64,000 nt of DNA from Paralithodes platypus (Eukaryota > Arthropoda > Malacostraca > Decapoda > Lithodidae), in assembly GCA_032716605.1 (NCBI GenBank), contig CM064519.1:17449794-17513793 (forward strand), in the 5' to 3' direction. Both the position numbers and the translations under genes were made by a program. Each line of letters begins with the position of its first letter. Position 1 is the stretch's first letter. Shown here in pieces: positions 34,255-44,973 of this stretch. Under the pieces are notes generated by a model, which saw only the letters and a list, made by a program, of their open reading frames with translations, was not told where the DNA came from and did not search any database.

Positions 34255-35413
34255 TTATTCATTTACAAACGCAGTCAGTCGCGGGTTTGATGCGAGATAT
34301 TTGTCTAGGCGGAATTTAAATGAATCAACGGTGCTGCAGTCTATAACGTCTCGGGGAAGCCCATTCCACAAGTTGACAACTCGATTGAAGAAGAAATTCT
34401 TAGATTCGTGCGAGTTAAAAGATTTACCAATAATTTTTGCAACCGTTTCCCCGCGTGTAATTAGATTGGTCGATAGTGAAGTACTTACTACAGTTCTAAT
34501 TGTCGATGCCTTTGATGATTTTGAACACTTGAATTAAGTCACCTCTTAATCTGCGCTGGGTTTAAAGGAAATAGATTTAATTCTCTAAGACGCTCTTCGT
34601 ATGGTTTGTTCTTTAGGCTAGGTATCATTTTGGTAACTCTACGTTGAACTCGTTCTAGCTTGTTTATATCTTTTTGGTAATAAGGGCACCAGGATTGAAC
34701 GCAGTATTCCAGAAGAGGGCGGACTAAGGAATTGTAAAGGGTTAGGATAACTTCTTTGGATTTATGCTCAAATGACCTGCCTATAAAGCCAATTATTTTG
34801 TTTGCCTTCTTAACAACTTCTGAACATTGTTGACTCGGTTTTAGGTTACTCGATATTGTTACTCCCAGATCAGTTTCTCTGTTTACATTCTTAAGCTGAG
34901 TGCCATTCATCGAATAGTTTGCTTTCTCATTTAGGTATCCGACATGTAGTACTTTACATTTATCCGCATTGAAACTCATTTGCCAAATTTGGGCCCAACA
35001 TGACAATTTATCTAGATTGTGTTGCATATCGTCAACTTGTTCTTTTGAGAGTACGCTATTTGCAATTTTTGTATCGTCAGCAAATTTGAGATTGTGCAGG
35101 TGAGACCCTCATCTATGTCGTTGATGTAAATTAGAAAGAGAATTGGTCCTAGTACCGATCCCTGGGGTACCCCGCTACTTACATTGGTCCATTTAGATGC
35201 CTTACCGTTTATGACTACCCTTTGCTTTCTGTTGCTGAGCCAATTTTCTATCCATTTCAACACACCGTCTTGTATTCCATGTGCTTTTAGTTTTAGCAGT
35301 AAACGTTTGTGGGGAACTTTGTCAAAGGCCTTTTGAAAATCAAGGTATAATATCTACAGCTTTACTCTCATCGTAGAGGTTGAGGATATTGTGGAAGAAG
35401 TCTAAGAGGTTTG
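34255..35413 (-). pseudogene. LINE ORF2, RT palm and C-terminus, broken frames (copy 1)
   Basis: Frame fragments at 35012-35263 (VPQGSVLGPILFLIYINDI, RT block 4) and 34539-35027 (ADKCKVLHVG, LGVTISSNLKPS, CVQSWCPYYQ, LERVQRRVTKMI). The FADD catalytic block is lost by a one-base deletion in a T-run at about 35083-35087, where copy 2 still reads FADDTK. Further lesions are a 2-bp deletion near 35346 and an extra T near 34560. The C-terminus DSFKFRLDKYLASN is still readable near 34300, before the ancestral stop at 34255. Confidence 0.82.
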
Positions 35414-37204
35414 TTAAACAGGAACGTTTTTACGAAAGCCGTGTTGAGTATCTTTAAGTATGTTATTTTCCTCTAAGTGATTTACGAGTCTGTCTCGTAT
35501 GACCGTTTCTAGCATTTTACATACAACTGAGGTTAAGCTAATTGGACGATAGTTACTGGGTAGGGATTTGCTGCCTTTTTTTAATATCGGTGTTACGTTG
35601 GCTAGCTTCCACTGATCAGGCATAGTTCCAGACTGCAAGGATTTATTGAATAGTAATGTCAGTGGTTTGGAGAGCTCATTCTTAGCTTCCTTTAGAACTC
35701 TAGGCGAGATTGTATCAGGTCCTGGCGTTTTATTTACCTTGAGTTTATCTAAACAATTCAATACTTCTCTCTCTGTAACGGTGATATTGCTTAGAACATC
35801 TGAATTATCAATCTGAATCGGCGATGGTGTAGGGATATCACTGAGGTCTTCTGTTGTAAAAACTGATGCAAAGAAGGTATTGAGGGCATTACTCATTTGT
35901 ACTTCGTCTTTGGTGTATTCTCCTTTTTCATCGACTAACGGTCCAACAGTTGAAGTAACTACTTTTTTCTTTCTGATATAACTATAGAATTCTTTCGGGT
36001 TTGTTTTACTTTGATTCGCAATATGTAACTCTAAGGTCTTTTTACTTTGCTTAATTAACTTTTTGGCTTTGCGTCGTAGCTCTACAAATTTCACCCGTTC
36101 TTCGTCATTTTGTGAGGATTTTAATCTATCATTAGCAATTTTTTTAGCAAGCAGGCAGTTTGAAATATCTTTATTCCACCATTTGGGCTTATTATTATGG
36201 CCTGGACGCCGTATTTTCGATGGTATGCAGTCTTGCACTGCTTTTAGGTAAGTGGTTTCGAATAACTTCCAAGATGTATTTATGTCGTTATTGTTAATTA
36301 AAAAGCTCCAGTCAGTTTCTTTAAACATAGCTCTAAGTTTATGGAAGTTTGCTTTCTTGAAATTAGGGACTTTTTCGATGCTACTATTTGGTTCGTTACT
36401 AGTAAACTTTAAAGTGAAAGTTATCGTACGATGGTCGCTGTTACTGAATTCATCACCAACATTCAAATTCTCTATCAATTCTTCTTTTGTTGCAAGTACA
36501 ATGTCAAGAACGTTATTACCACGGGTCGGCATTCGAACAAATTGATAAAGCGAACTCTCTTGCAAGTTCGTATACAAGTCATGTCCGGAGTGTGAAGTAA
36601 GAGTATCGCCCCACTTGGTCACAGGTAAATTAAAGTCGCCAAAAATTACGGTATCTTGTGAGTTACTTACATCTGCAATTTGTTCGTAAATTTCTCGGTC
36701 AGTTTGCACTGATTGAGCTGGAGGTCTGTATATTAACGCAAGTATTATTTTTGTACCTTTATTATTCTTTATTAGCACAAAAGATGTGTCGACGTTCACA
36801 ATTTGAGGTTTTGACACGAGGGTCGGGTTAAGACTTTCTTTGATATAAAATAAAACGCCACCTCCATTTCGATTTATTCGGCTGTTCTCAAACATTACAT
36901 AACCGGGAAGTGAATACTCTGCTAAAAAGTCTCTATCTTGTGTATTGAGCCAAGATTCTGTTATGCCAATCACATCATAATTTTCTGTAAACACTAGTTC
37001 CTCTAAATCTGAAAATTTATTGCGTATGCTACGAGCGTTTGCATAGAAAACATTCAAAGTTTTGGATTTGGGATTCAAGGAACGGTCTTTATTCAAATTA
37101 TTGGTTCTGGTCGGATCTACATTTACATGCATGGCTGTCCTCGGTCCTCGGTCGTTATCCCTGACGGTTTTGAATTTGGGTCGTGTTGGTGGAGCTTTAT
37201 CCAA
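35414..37204 (-). pseudogene. LINE ORF2, endonuclease plus N-terminal RT (copy 1)
   Basis: 596 codons. The endonuclease spans about residues 48-265, with the expected catalytic blocks: YANARS (N56), ITESWL (E83), LIYRPP (159-160), GDFN (D190, N192) and SNSDHR (S256-D257-H258). A linker rich in Lys follows. The RT begins near residue 495 (VNKTPGPDTISPRVL, then NYRPISLTSV and QHGFRK). It stops after HGFRKNVPV because an A-run is one base short at about 35432; the same lesion is in copy 2. Role when intact: nicks target DNA and reverse-transcribes LINE RNA. The first ATG in frame is plausible as the start because ORF1 ends just upstream. Confidence 0.85.
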
Positions 37205-37230
37205 ATTCGCGGTTCTTGACGGATTAGTAT

Positions 37231-37535
37231 TTAATTCCTTTGTAGATTGCCGTCCTCGCTGTCTTCGGTCCTCCTTCCTGGTTGTCCTGTGCTGAGTCGA
37301 TTTCTTCTCCGAAAATCCTTCACCGCGTCGTTGAGAAGACGCCCAAAACGCGCTGCTCCCACCTGGTTCAGATGAACTCCATCGTCCGAAAACAAATAGT
37401 CATCGTAGTAGAAATTGTCCCAGGTGTCGACGAATCCCACGTTCTCCTTCCTGCAGAGGTTTGCTAGACAACGATTTGTGCTGGTGGCTATGTTGTAAAA
37501 TCGGCTCTCTACACCGAGCCGGGGGTGTAGGTACC
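37231..37535 (-). pseudogene. LINE ORF1 C-terminus, SGNH/GDSL esterase-like tail
   Basis: The last 100 or so residues of ORF1 read FVDTWDNFYYDDYLF and then DGVHLNQVGAARFGRLL. The D-x-x-H arrangement (DGVH) is the catalytic Asp/His block of SGNH hydrolases, a domain found in ORF1 of CR1 and fish L2 elements. The N-terminal Ser block is missing because the element is truncated at about 37530-37556, next to a duplicated GGTACCGAGTGAA. ORF1 stops 27 bp before the first ATG of ORF2. The open frame continues left of the junction through unrelated sequence, so any ATG there is not the true start. Confidence 0.7.
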
Positions 37536-37847
37536 GAGTGAAGGTACCGAGTGAAGGTAGGTAGGGAGGGAGGACAGGAAATTGTTCTGGAGTGATGAAA
37601 GGCAATATTAAAGAGTACTGTGCATATGCTTTTATGTATAAATAATTATATATCGTGTCAAAAAATAAAAGAAATAAGATAAAATATAAATGCCCATCAT
37701 TATGAACTTGCATGTACAGTCGAGGTTAATAAGTGTTGTCAGATATTTTACAAAGTTTCGGACACTGACTAATACTCTGAGGGATAAGCACTTTTCCCAG
37801 TAACTATAAATATACCAATAACACTTCTTGAGCGAAAACCACTGGAA

Positions 37848-38240
37848 TCTATCTATCTATCTATCTATTGCCAGACGCCTTACTCCTCTTACTGAGGGTG
37901 GCCATACACAAAATGCCCCCAAGTGGACCTATACCCTGTAAGAGGGACAATCCATGCCAGTTTACTGAAGGACTTACAGGACTGACCACTCAATTTAGGG
38001 TCCGTCCGACTCCGAGGCCTTCTATGTATATTTTAGCACTATTTTTCTAAAGTGGTGGGCGGCTAGTCCATCCACTAACCTGCTTCACCCTTAGGGAATC
38101 AGTGCAGATTTGTATAAGGTTTACTCCCCTAGATAGCTTGCTGACCAAGGCTGACGAGTCCCATCCACCCGGATTTTTGTATAAGGTTTTCTCCCCTAGA
38201 TGGGTTGCCGACCAAGGCTAACGAGTCCCATCCACCCTAT
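37848..38240 (-). mobile_element. SINE-like dispersed element with (GATA)n tail, copy 1
   Basis: Read on the minus strand it ends GGCGTCTGGCAATAGATAGA, the tail also seen at 54128-54160 and at the 3' end of the LINE fragment at 60470-60775. The body shares AGTGGACC, GCAGGTTAGTGG and CTCGTCAGCCTTGGTC blocks with 53850-54160. A 64-bp block (TTTGTATAAGGTTT to CCATCCACCC) is duplicated in tandem at 38110-38235. The shared tail suggests mobilisation by the RTE-like LINE (inference). Confidence 0.6.
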
Positions 38241-38521
38241 GGAATCTATGACAACACTTAATACCCCCGATTGTACACTTGACCAAAACACAATCTTTAC
38301 ACTAACGCTCTAAACATTCTGGAAGTGGGTCGAACTCATATGATAATAACTCACAGACTTATGTGTCACCCAATGCATTCCGTTCACACTAGATTATTTA
38401 CAGTTCACCAGTGTAAAGATTGTGTTTTGGTCGAGTGTACCTGTTTACGCGTGGATAAACGACTGTGTGTGTGGGTGTGTTTGTGTGTCCTACGTATGTG
38501 TGGCTTCGTGTGTCTGAGGCG

Positions 38522-39088
38522 AAAAGACAGGCAGAGAGGAAGACAAAATACATCTTCATAATAAAGACAGGCAGAGAGGAAGACAAAATATATCTTCATA
38601 ATAAAGACAGGCAGAGAGGAAGACAAAATATATCTTCATAATAAAAGACAGGCAGAGAGGAAGACAAAATACATCTTCATAATAAAGACAGGCAGAGAGG
38701 AAGACAAAATACATCTTCATAATAAAGACAGGCAGAGAGGAAGACAAAATACATCTTCATAATAAAGACAGGCAGAGAGGAAGACAAAATATATCTTCAT
38801 AATAAAGACAGGCAGAGAGGAAGACAAAATATATCTTCATAATAAAGACAGACAGAGAGGAAGACAAAATACATCTTCATAATAAAGACAGGCAGAGAGG
38901 AAGACAAAATACATCTTCATAATAAAGACAGGCAGAGAGGAAGACAAAATACATCTTCATAATAAAGACAGGCAGAGAGGAAGACAAAATATATCTTCAT
39001 AATAAAGACAGGCAGAGAGGAAGACAAAATACATCTTCATAATAAAGACAGGCAGAGAGGAAGACAAATTAATACATCTTCATAATAA
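38522..39088. repeat. Minisatellite array, 40-bp unit
   Basis: About fourteen copies of a 40-bp unit with GACAGGCAGAGAGGAAGACA and AAATACATCTTCATAATAAA; variants ACATC/ATATC alternate. Confidence 0.95.
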
Positions 39089-39140
39089 ACGAAGGAATAT
39101 ATAATTATGTAATCAATTCCGGGAGACCTAGGCTAATACA

Positions 39141-39240
39141 ACTGTCTTGATAGCGTCATGGTTAGTGTGCATAATTTCGGTGTGAGTATCCTAGGTACGA
39201 ATCCTTGGAGTGCCACATGTATTCATTAGTTACATTGTTT
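39141..39240 (+). repeat. tRNA-like SINE head
   Basis: TAGCGTCATGGTTAGTGTGC (A-box-like) and CTAGGTACGAATCC (B-box-like) about 30 bp apart, then GCCACATGTATTCATT, which matches the segment after the B box in 6200-6260. Arms do not fold into a proper tRNA. Confidence 0.5.
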
Positions 39241-39264
39241 TCAGTAATTTGGTGTATTTGTAAG

Positions 39265-39599
39265 TTAGGGGAGATTTCCACTTGAGGGACTTTTTTCTTG
39301 ACTCCTTTCTCCCTCATGTTTAGCCCCATTGTTTTTCTAATTTTAAGACGTTCGCCCCATTATTTTGACGATTTTAAGAACTTTCGACCCATTTCTGTTA
39401 ATTTTCAGACCTATCGTGCCATTTAGGTGTCGATTTTATCCTGGCGAGCGATAGCGAGCCTGTAATATAAGAGGAACCGGCTTTCAGCCGGGACATTTTT
39501 CTACCGAAAAATGTACAAATTTATCTTGAAAGAGGGTCAAGGGGGTGTAATTTTAAGCTTGATGGAGGTCTAAGCAAAACACTAGAAACCTCCCCTTAA
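39265..39599 (+). mobile_element. MITE-A copy, left TTAA mutated to TTAG
   Basis: TTAGGGGAGATTTCCACTTG to GAAACCTCCCCTTAA; full core with CCGGCTTTCAGCCGG. 335 bp. Confidence 0.88.
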
Positions 39600-39833
39600 T
39601 TGATGAGTTGGTGATAATATGAACAATTATATCTGGAGGCGTGGAAGGGAAGTCTGATAATGAGGCTTTAGGAGTGCAAGGAGATTGAAGGGTGACAGGA
39701 AAAGACAATTTACTGTAGAGTGTAGTCTGTAGTATAATATGACACTTCATTAAAAGCAAATTGGGTCATTATGAAAGTTTAAAGTTTGCTGTAAGGGTAA
39801 TGAAAATGTCAGTAAAAAAAGAGAAAGAGTGAG

Positions 39834-39837
<4 letters not shown>

Positions 39838-39895
<58 letters not shown>
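39838..39895. repeat. (GT)n(GA)n microsatellite
   Basis: GT tract joined directly to a GA tract. Confidence 0.95.
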
Positions 39896-39899
<4 letters not shown>

Positions 39900-40100
39900 T
39901 GCTCCACCGCCTTATATATGAGTTTGTCCCCGAGTTAATAAGGGCAAGGGCTAGCGGGATACATTTTCATAACAGACCGTCGTTGTACAGCAGAGGGAGG
40001 GTAGGGTGTTCTGGATATGACTCAGGATATAAGAGTACACGTGAGTTAAGGGAGCTCAGACGGTATTGTGCAGCATAATTTACTGGTTCGGCTCAATGGT

Positions 40101-40411
40101 TTAAGGGGTTTAGTTTGCTCTCTAAACCTCTACCAAGCTTAAACAAATACCCACAAGACCCTCCCTTCGATGCAGATTTGTAAATTTTTCGGTAGAAAAA
40201 TGTCTCGGCCGAAGGCCGATTCCTCTTCAAATACAGGCTCGCTATCGCTCGCCAGGAAAACAATTGACACCTAAATGACACGAAAGGTCTTAATATTGGC
40301 AAAGAAATGGGGTAAAAGGTCTGAAAATCGCCAAACTAATGGGGCGAACGTTTTGAAATGTCATAGCATGAGAGAGGAGGAGGACTCGAAAAACCAACTG
40401 CCTTCCCTTAA
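40101..40411 (-). mobile_element. MITE-A copy, TTAA on both sides
   Basis: TTAAGGGGTTTAGTTTGC to CTGCCTTCCCTTAA; core CGGCCGAAGGCCG, GGCTCGCTATCGCTCGCC. 311 bp. Confidence 0.88.
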
Positions 40412-40621
40412 GCCGGTATCACACGAGGGCTTTTATAGTCAAAATTCGATGATCAACTTTTTTTCTGGAACATTTCTGGAATATTTTGCACTGGTATTGG
40501 GACCTAGACTGCTGGTGGATGAATTTAGGTAAGCGAAATGTTTTAAATGTTGACCTCAGAAGCTGCCAGACCAGTGTTTAGGATAAATGTGGAGGGAAAA
40601 TACGCTCGTGTGATACCGGCT
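40411..40621. mobile_element. Harbinger-like MITE with TTA target duplication
   Basis: A 211-bp element with inverted ends AGCCGGTATCACACGAG, flanked by TTA on both sides (40408-40410 and 40622-40624). A 3-bp TWA target is characteristic of PIF/Harbinger (family knowledge); no transposase is present. It abuts the TTAA of the previous MITE-A. A diverged second copy surrounds 49192-49377. Confidence 0.7.
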
Positions 40622-40864
40622 TTAGTCCAGTGAACTGCTGCATTCAGATAAATTGTAGAATAAACTAATTAAAAGGACATACAGTACTGTTCCTGTAACT
40701 CATTTGCGTTCCTGTAATCCCATGTAAGCTATATAATTATCAGCAAGTGAACGGTGCTGCCACAAAAAATTCAACTTAAGGCAATCTGAGAAACTTGAAA
40801 GTAAGCAGAAACAGACACATAGGTAAACAGAGTGAAGTAAATCGACACACAAATATACAGACGC

Positions 40865-40866
<2 letters not shown>

Positions 40867-40930
<64 letters not shown>
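40867..40930. repeat. (GA)n microsatellite
   Basis: Pure GA tract ending in GATA units. Confidence 0.95.
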
Positions 40931-40933
<3 letters not shown>

Positions 40934-41173
40934 TAGATAGAGATGAAATACATGTAGGCCATCTCTAAAGCTATTCGCACACATATACAGTAAACAAATA
41001 TATCATCCACACCTCTTGAGAGCAAAAACCTGTGGGTATCTGGCACCCCGAGCAGGACATTCCCAGGGAGATGATTGTTCCAGGAAGTCATCATAAAGGG
41101 TTATCCACAGAGAGGATAGCGTGGGTGGGGAAGAGTTGGGAGTGAATGGTAGGTGTGGAGTATAGAGCCTGTA

Positions 41174-41415
41174 TTAAGGGGAGGTTATTAGTTTGCTCCC
41201 TAGACCTCCATCAAGCCAATACCACCTCTTAGAGATAAATGTGCCGGCCGAAGGCTGGTTCTTCCTACAATACAGGCTCGCCAGGAAAAAAACAACAACA
41301 CCTAAGTGAAACAAAATGGGGCGAACATCTTAAAAATCTCAAAACTAACGGGGTTATACAAGAGGGAAAAAAGGCGTCCGAAGAAAAAAAAACTTAAGTG
41401 AAAATCTCCCCATAA
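41174..41415 (-). mobile_element. MITE-A copy with shortened core
   Basis: TTAAGGGGAGGTTATTAG to AAATCTCCCCATAA (right TTAA mutated). Lacks the ACATTTTTC hairpin and half of GGCTCGC...GCGAGCC. A MITE-C-like stretch (ACCCCTTGTGTACCGGAGG ... GGAGGTTAA) follows directly to about 41590. Confidence 0.78.
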
Positions 41416-41796
41416 CCCCTTGTGTACCGGAGGGGTATTTCTTGATTTTTGACCATGTAAAATGTACAACCAAAGACCAAAGTATATATCCTATATCAGC
41501 ATTCTCCAATGTCTATTAAGGTTATGGAGATGTTTAAGTGTAATAAGACGAAAATATCACCGGTGCAACCCCGAAATGGCGGAGGTTAAGCGATCTCAGT
41601 TACTGTAGGATCTCTAGTGTGTAGAGGCGGTGTATGTGCGTACAAACCCTGAACATTAAGTAAGTAAGAGAATTACTATTAAGGATAACTCCATACTTTT
41701 TATCTTGTAATAATCCATCGCATCAACCTAGATTTGTGTGAATTTGTGTTATTGTTTTTGTGTGTTCATTATTTTATTATATATATAATTATACAG

Positions 41797-41799
<3 letters not shown>

Positions 41800-41836
<37 letters not shown>
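41800..41836. repeat. (TA)n microsatellite
   Basis: TA tract next to a GGGCTCTGTCTCGAGTCGG segment that is repeated inverted near 42945-42970, each flanking an AT-rich tract. No gene in 41591-42100. Confidence 0.85.
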
Positions 41837-41837
<1 letters not shown>

Positions 41838-42100
41838 CTGTTCGGGCTCTGTCTCGAGTCGGCCAACCCCAGCTAAAACAATAATATAAAAAAAAATTGG
41901 AATTTGCCTGAGTATATACAGTAGATCGACTTACTCGGTATATTTGGCTGTTTAGGAATGAGAGCGGCGAGGTTGTGTGCATAGGTGTGTTTGGGTCTGC
42001 ACGTTTGTTTACCCCTGCCTGCCGTGCTTGTATGAACGAACGCTCGTGATGGACGTTGTTTGGTAGACACAGCTGAAAAGGCGATGGAGGGTATACTATA

Positions 42101-42316
42101 GTCCGTTCATTCTAGGTTGGGCGGAAATCGTAACCTCTAACCTCTGTACCTCAAAAAGGGCTAGGGCAAATTTTAATGAGCTGTCAATTTTCACACTTAT
42201 TCCCTAGCCAAGTCTTCCTATTTGGTAGACATATTAGATCGATTACTCTAGTCCTTTTTGAGTTATGAGAGGTTAGAGGTTACGATGTCTGCCCAACCTA
42301 GAATGAACAGACTATT
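42101..42316. mobile_element. Inverted-repeat element, about 215 bp
   Basis: Left end TAGTCCGTTCATTCTAGGTT continuing GGGC, then CGTAACCTCTAACCTCT and CTCAAAAAGG, is inverted at the right (CCTTTTTGAG, AGAGGTTAGAGGTTACG, GCCCAACCTAGAATGAACAG). Arms of about 60 bp with a loop of about 90 bp. Target duplication is unclear. A decayed relative lies at 6905-7115. Confidence 0.72.
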
Positions 42317-42354
42317 ATATGTGGATAGTGATCGACCCCAACGTGGATGGTCAG

Positions 42355-42572
42355 TTAACCCCTTCGGTACCGGCGACGTCTTTTTTATATTTGATTTCAG
42401 CTACAGTGAGACGATCGTATGAAGCTCGGGAAGGATATATGGTAGCTAAAAGGACTAATTGAGGTAGTCGGGGTAGCCCTTTAATGTGTAGACGTCCTTC
42501 CTAAGCTGAATAAAATCGTCTAATAGTTGCCGTAATATAATAGAAAATACGTCACGATACTGACTGGGTTAA
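42355..42572. mobile_element. MITE-C copy, TTAA on both sides
   Basis: TTAACCCCTTCGGTACCGGC to CGATACTGACTGGGTTAA, with GAGACGATCGTATG and AAATCGTCTAATAGTTGCC. 218 bp. Confidence 0.82.
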
Positions 42573-42765
42573 CTCGTATATTTTGTATATCTTTATTGAA
42601 CTTCAGCTATAATAAGGCAATTTTTTAAAGCTTAGGAAACACTTATGATAGCTAAAGGGATTCATTGATATAGTTTGTAACCTTTTAATGGGTAACGTCC
42701 TTCCTGACCTAAATATGAAAGTTCTACGATACAGATTCATACTTATAGAACCCTTGAGTACCTTT
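42569..42765. mobile_element. MITE-C relative sharing the previous TTAA
   Basis: TTAACTCGTATATTTTGT, CAGCTATAATAAGGCAATTTT, TAGGAAACACTTATGATAGC and GTAACGTCCTTCCTGACC parallel the previous copy block by block. The right end fades near 42765. No gene in 42766-43235. Confidence 0.6.
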
Positions 42766-43239
42766 TATGCAATAGTACATTATATTTTCCTTAACATTAG
42801 GAGAATATAATATGCTGTTTGGGAAGGATCTATAGGATGCACATAGGCATAAACTATTGCAATTAACTCTGCAACTCCCATAATTCTATCTATCTATCTA
42901 TATACTCTGGCACATACCCCTTTTGTATAATTATTATTGGGGGTGGCCGACTCAAGACAGAGCCAGAACAGGGTCCAAAAAAAAAAAATCACACACATCT
43001 AGGCCTTTCTAGAATACATAAAATAATCTAGAACGATGGCAAAATGAAAAGACTGGCGTCACCGTATAATGAAAAGGTTAGGAACGATTAATAATTTTGT
43101 TTTTTTGTTTTTTTTTAAGATAAGAAAGGCAGGAACACAGAAGAAGGGAGATAATGATGCCTAAACAATGGTACGTAGAAAGGAAGAAAGCTGCACAGTG
43201 AAAATAAATAGTAGGCGACATTTTATGATGAGGCAAACA

Positions 43240-43330
43240 TACGAGAGAGAGAGAGAGAGAGAGAGAGCTAATAAGGGAGGGTGTGAGTGAAGGTCCGGCT
43301 GGGTGTGTGTGTGTGTGTGTGTGTGTGTCT

Positions 43331-43378
<48 letters not shown>

Positions 43379-43411
43379 ACCGTGAGAGCTGGTCTGTCCC
43401 CTTATGGTACA

Positions 43412-43477
<66 letters not shown>

Positions 43478-43480
43478 ATA
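43240..43480. repeat. (GA)n, (GT)n and (CA)n microsatellite cluster
   Basis: GA 43243-43267, GT 43302-43364 followed by GA, and CA 43411-43475. Confidence 0.93.
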
Positions 43481-43645
43481 TATACAGATACACACGTACA
43501 CACAGTCATACGTAAAACAAACACATGGGTGCACACAAATAGACACTCACACACAAAATACACACACTCATATACACATATGTGCAATACCACAGATACA
43601 CAAACACGCACTCTCTTGAAATGGAAAAGGCAAGAACACGAAGGG

Positions 43646-44030
43646 TTAAGGGAGCCCACCTTGCTTTTTTTTCTCTTCTTCTCCCTATCTCTTTGGCTTG
43701 TATTCATTCGGTCCCATTCAGCCTACTGTTTTAAGACGTTTACCCCCATCCAGTTGTCAATATTTTCCTGGTGAGCGGTAGCGAGCCAGCATATATATAT
43801 TTTCTTTTTTTAACAGCAAGCTAAATTTGTACATTTTTCGATAGAAAAAATTCTCCGGCGAAGCCGGATTTCTCCATACAATGGCGACTCGCTATCGCTC
43901 GCCAGGATGAAACGACACCTGGATGGATATAAACGTCTTAAAACAGTTGGCTGAATGGGGCCGAATGGATACAAGTTAGGGAAAGATAGAAAAGGAGAGA
44001 AAGATAAAAAATGCAGGTGACCCCCCTTAA
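43646..44030. mobile_element. MITE-B copy, intact foldback
   Basis: TTAAGGGAGCCCACCTTGC to GCAGGTGACCCCCCTTAA, 385 bp, with CCGGCGAAGCCGG centre. Shares its right TTAA with the next element. Confidence 0.88.
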
Positions 44031-44353
44031 CTCTTACGGTACCAGCGACGTCTGTTGGTTTATATCTCAGCCGCATTGAGACGATTATATGCAGCTTAGG
44101 AGGGATATATGGTAGCTAAAAGGGTTAATTGAGACGATTATATGCAGCTTAGGAGGGATATATGGTAGCTAAAAGGATTAATTGAGACGATTATATGCAG
44201 CTTAGGAGGGATATATGGTAGCTAAAAGGATTAATTGAGATAGTCTGTAATCTCTTAACGGGTAGACATATCCTTCCTAGGCTGAATAAAATCATCTAAT
44301 AGTGAGTTGCCAGAGGATAATGAAAAGGATGTCACCGGTACTGAAGGGGTTAA
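44027..44353. mobile_element. MITE-C copy with internal triplication
   Basis: TTAACTCTTACGGTACCAGC to GTACTGAAGGGGTTAA. A 53-bp inner block (GAGACGATTATATGCAGC to TATGGTAGCTAAAAGG) is present three times in tandem, showing a young minisatellite forming inside a MITE. Confidence 0.82.
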
Positions 44354-44431
44354 AACCAGGCCAATGGGGGAAAACAAAAACGAAGGAAGGAGATAATACA
44401 ACCGATAAGAAAATAAACGCATACAATCTAC

Positions 44432-44680
44432 AAACCAATACAAGGGATACAGTTACGAATACAAGGGATACAGTTACCAATACAAGGGATACAGTTACCA
44501 ATACAAGGGATACAGTTACGAATACAAGGGATACAGTTACCAATACAAGGGATACAGTTACGAATACAAGGGATACAGTTACCAATACAAGGATACAGTT
44601 ACGAATACAAGGGATACAGTTACGAATACAAGGGATACAGTTACGAATACAAGGGATACAGTTACGAATACAAGGGATAC
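44432..44680. repeat. Minisatellite array, 21-bp unit, left part
   Basis: About twelve copies of GGGATACAGTTACCAATACA+A, with CGAATAC and CCAATAC variants. It is cut by the LINE copy at 44681 and resumes at 47349. Confidence 0.93.
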
Positions 44681-44973
44681 AAAGGAGTACAAAGGAGTAC
44701 AAAGGAAATCAAGCAACAACAGATCTAGTGACCCTTCTAGGTTGCTTGTCCTCCAAAACACTGAGGATCAAGTGTCCAAACAGTGGTTTAGAGTGGGTAA
44801 GGGAACATTGGAAAGGGAATTACTGTCCTGGAACTAATGTCCGTGGCAGGATTAGGAAGTTAGTAGGGGACAGATGGGTTAGTAACTGAGGGGGGGATAA
44901 AATAAAGTTATTCATTTACAAACGCAGTCAGTCGCGGGTTTGATGCGAGATATTTGTCTAGGCGGAGTTTAAA

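Larger units (their letters stand above)
34032..37556 (-). mobile_element. CR1/L2-like LINE, copy 1 (5' truncated, frameshifted)
   Basis: Minus-strand non-LTR retrotransposon of about 3.5 kb. In order from its 5' side: the end of ORF1 with an SGNH/GDSL-esterase-like tail, ORF2 endonuclease, reverse transcriptase, a 3' UTR of about 220 bp, and a 3' terminus of three TCCTTTGTAC units (34035-34065). An esterase-type ORF1, an apurinic endonuclease and a short tandem 3' end instead of poly-A are typical of CR1/L2 elements (established knowledge). The original ORF2 stop is at 34255-34257. At least four frameshifts make it non-autonomous. Copy 2 at 44681-47348 is almost identical. Confidence 0.88.

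Noticed and set aside
34301..37467. Plus-strand open frames across the LINE region
   Set aside because: They are antisense shadows of the minus-strand ORF2.
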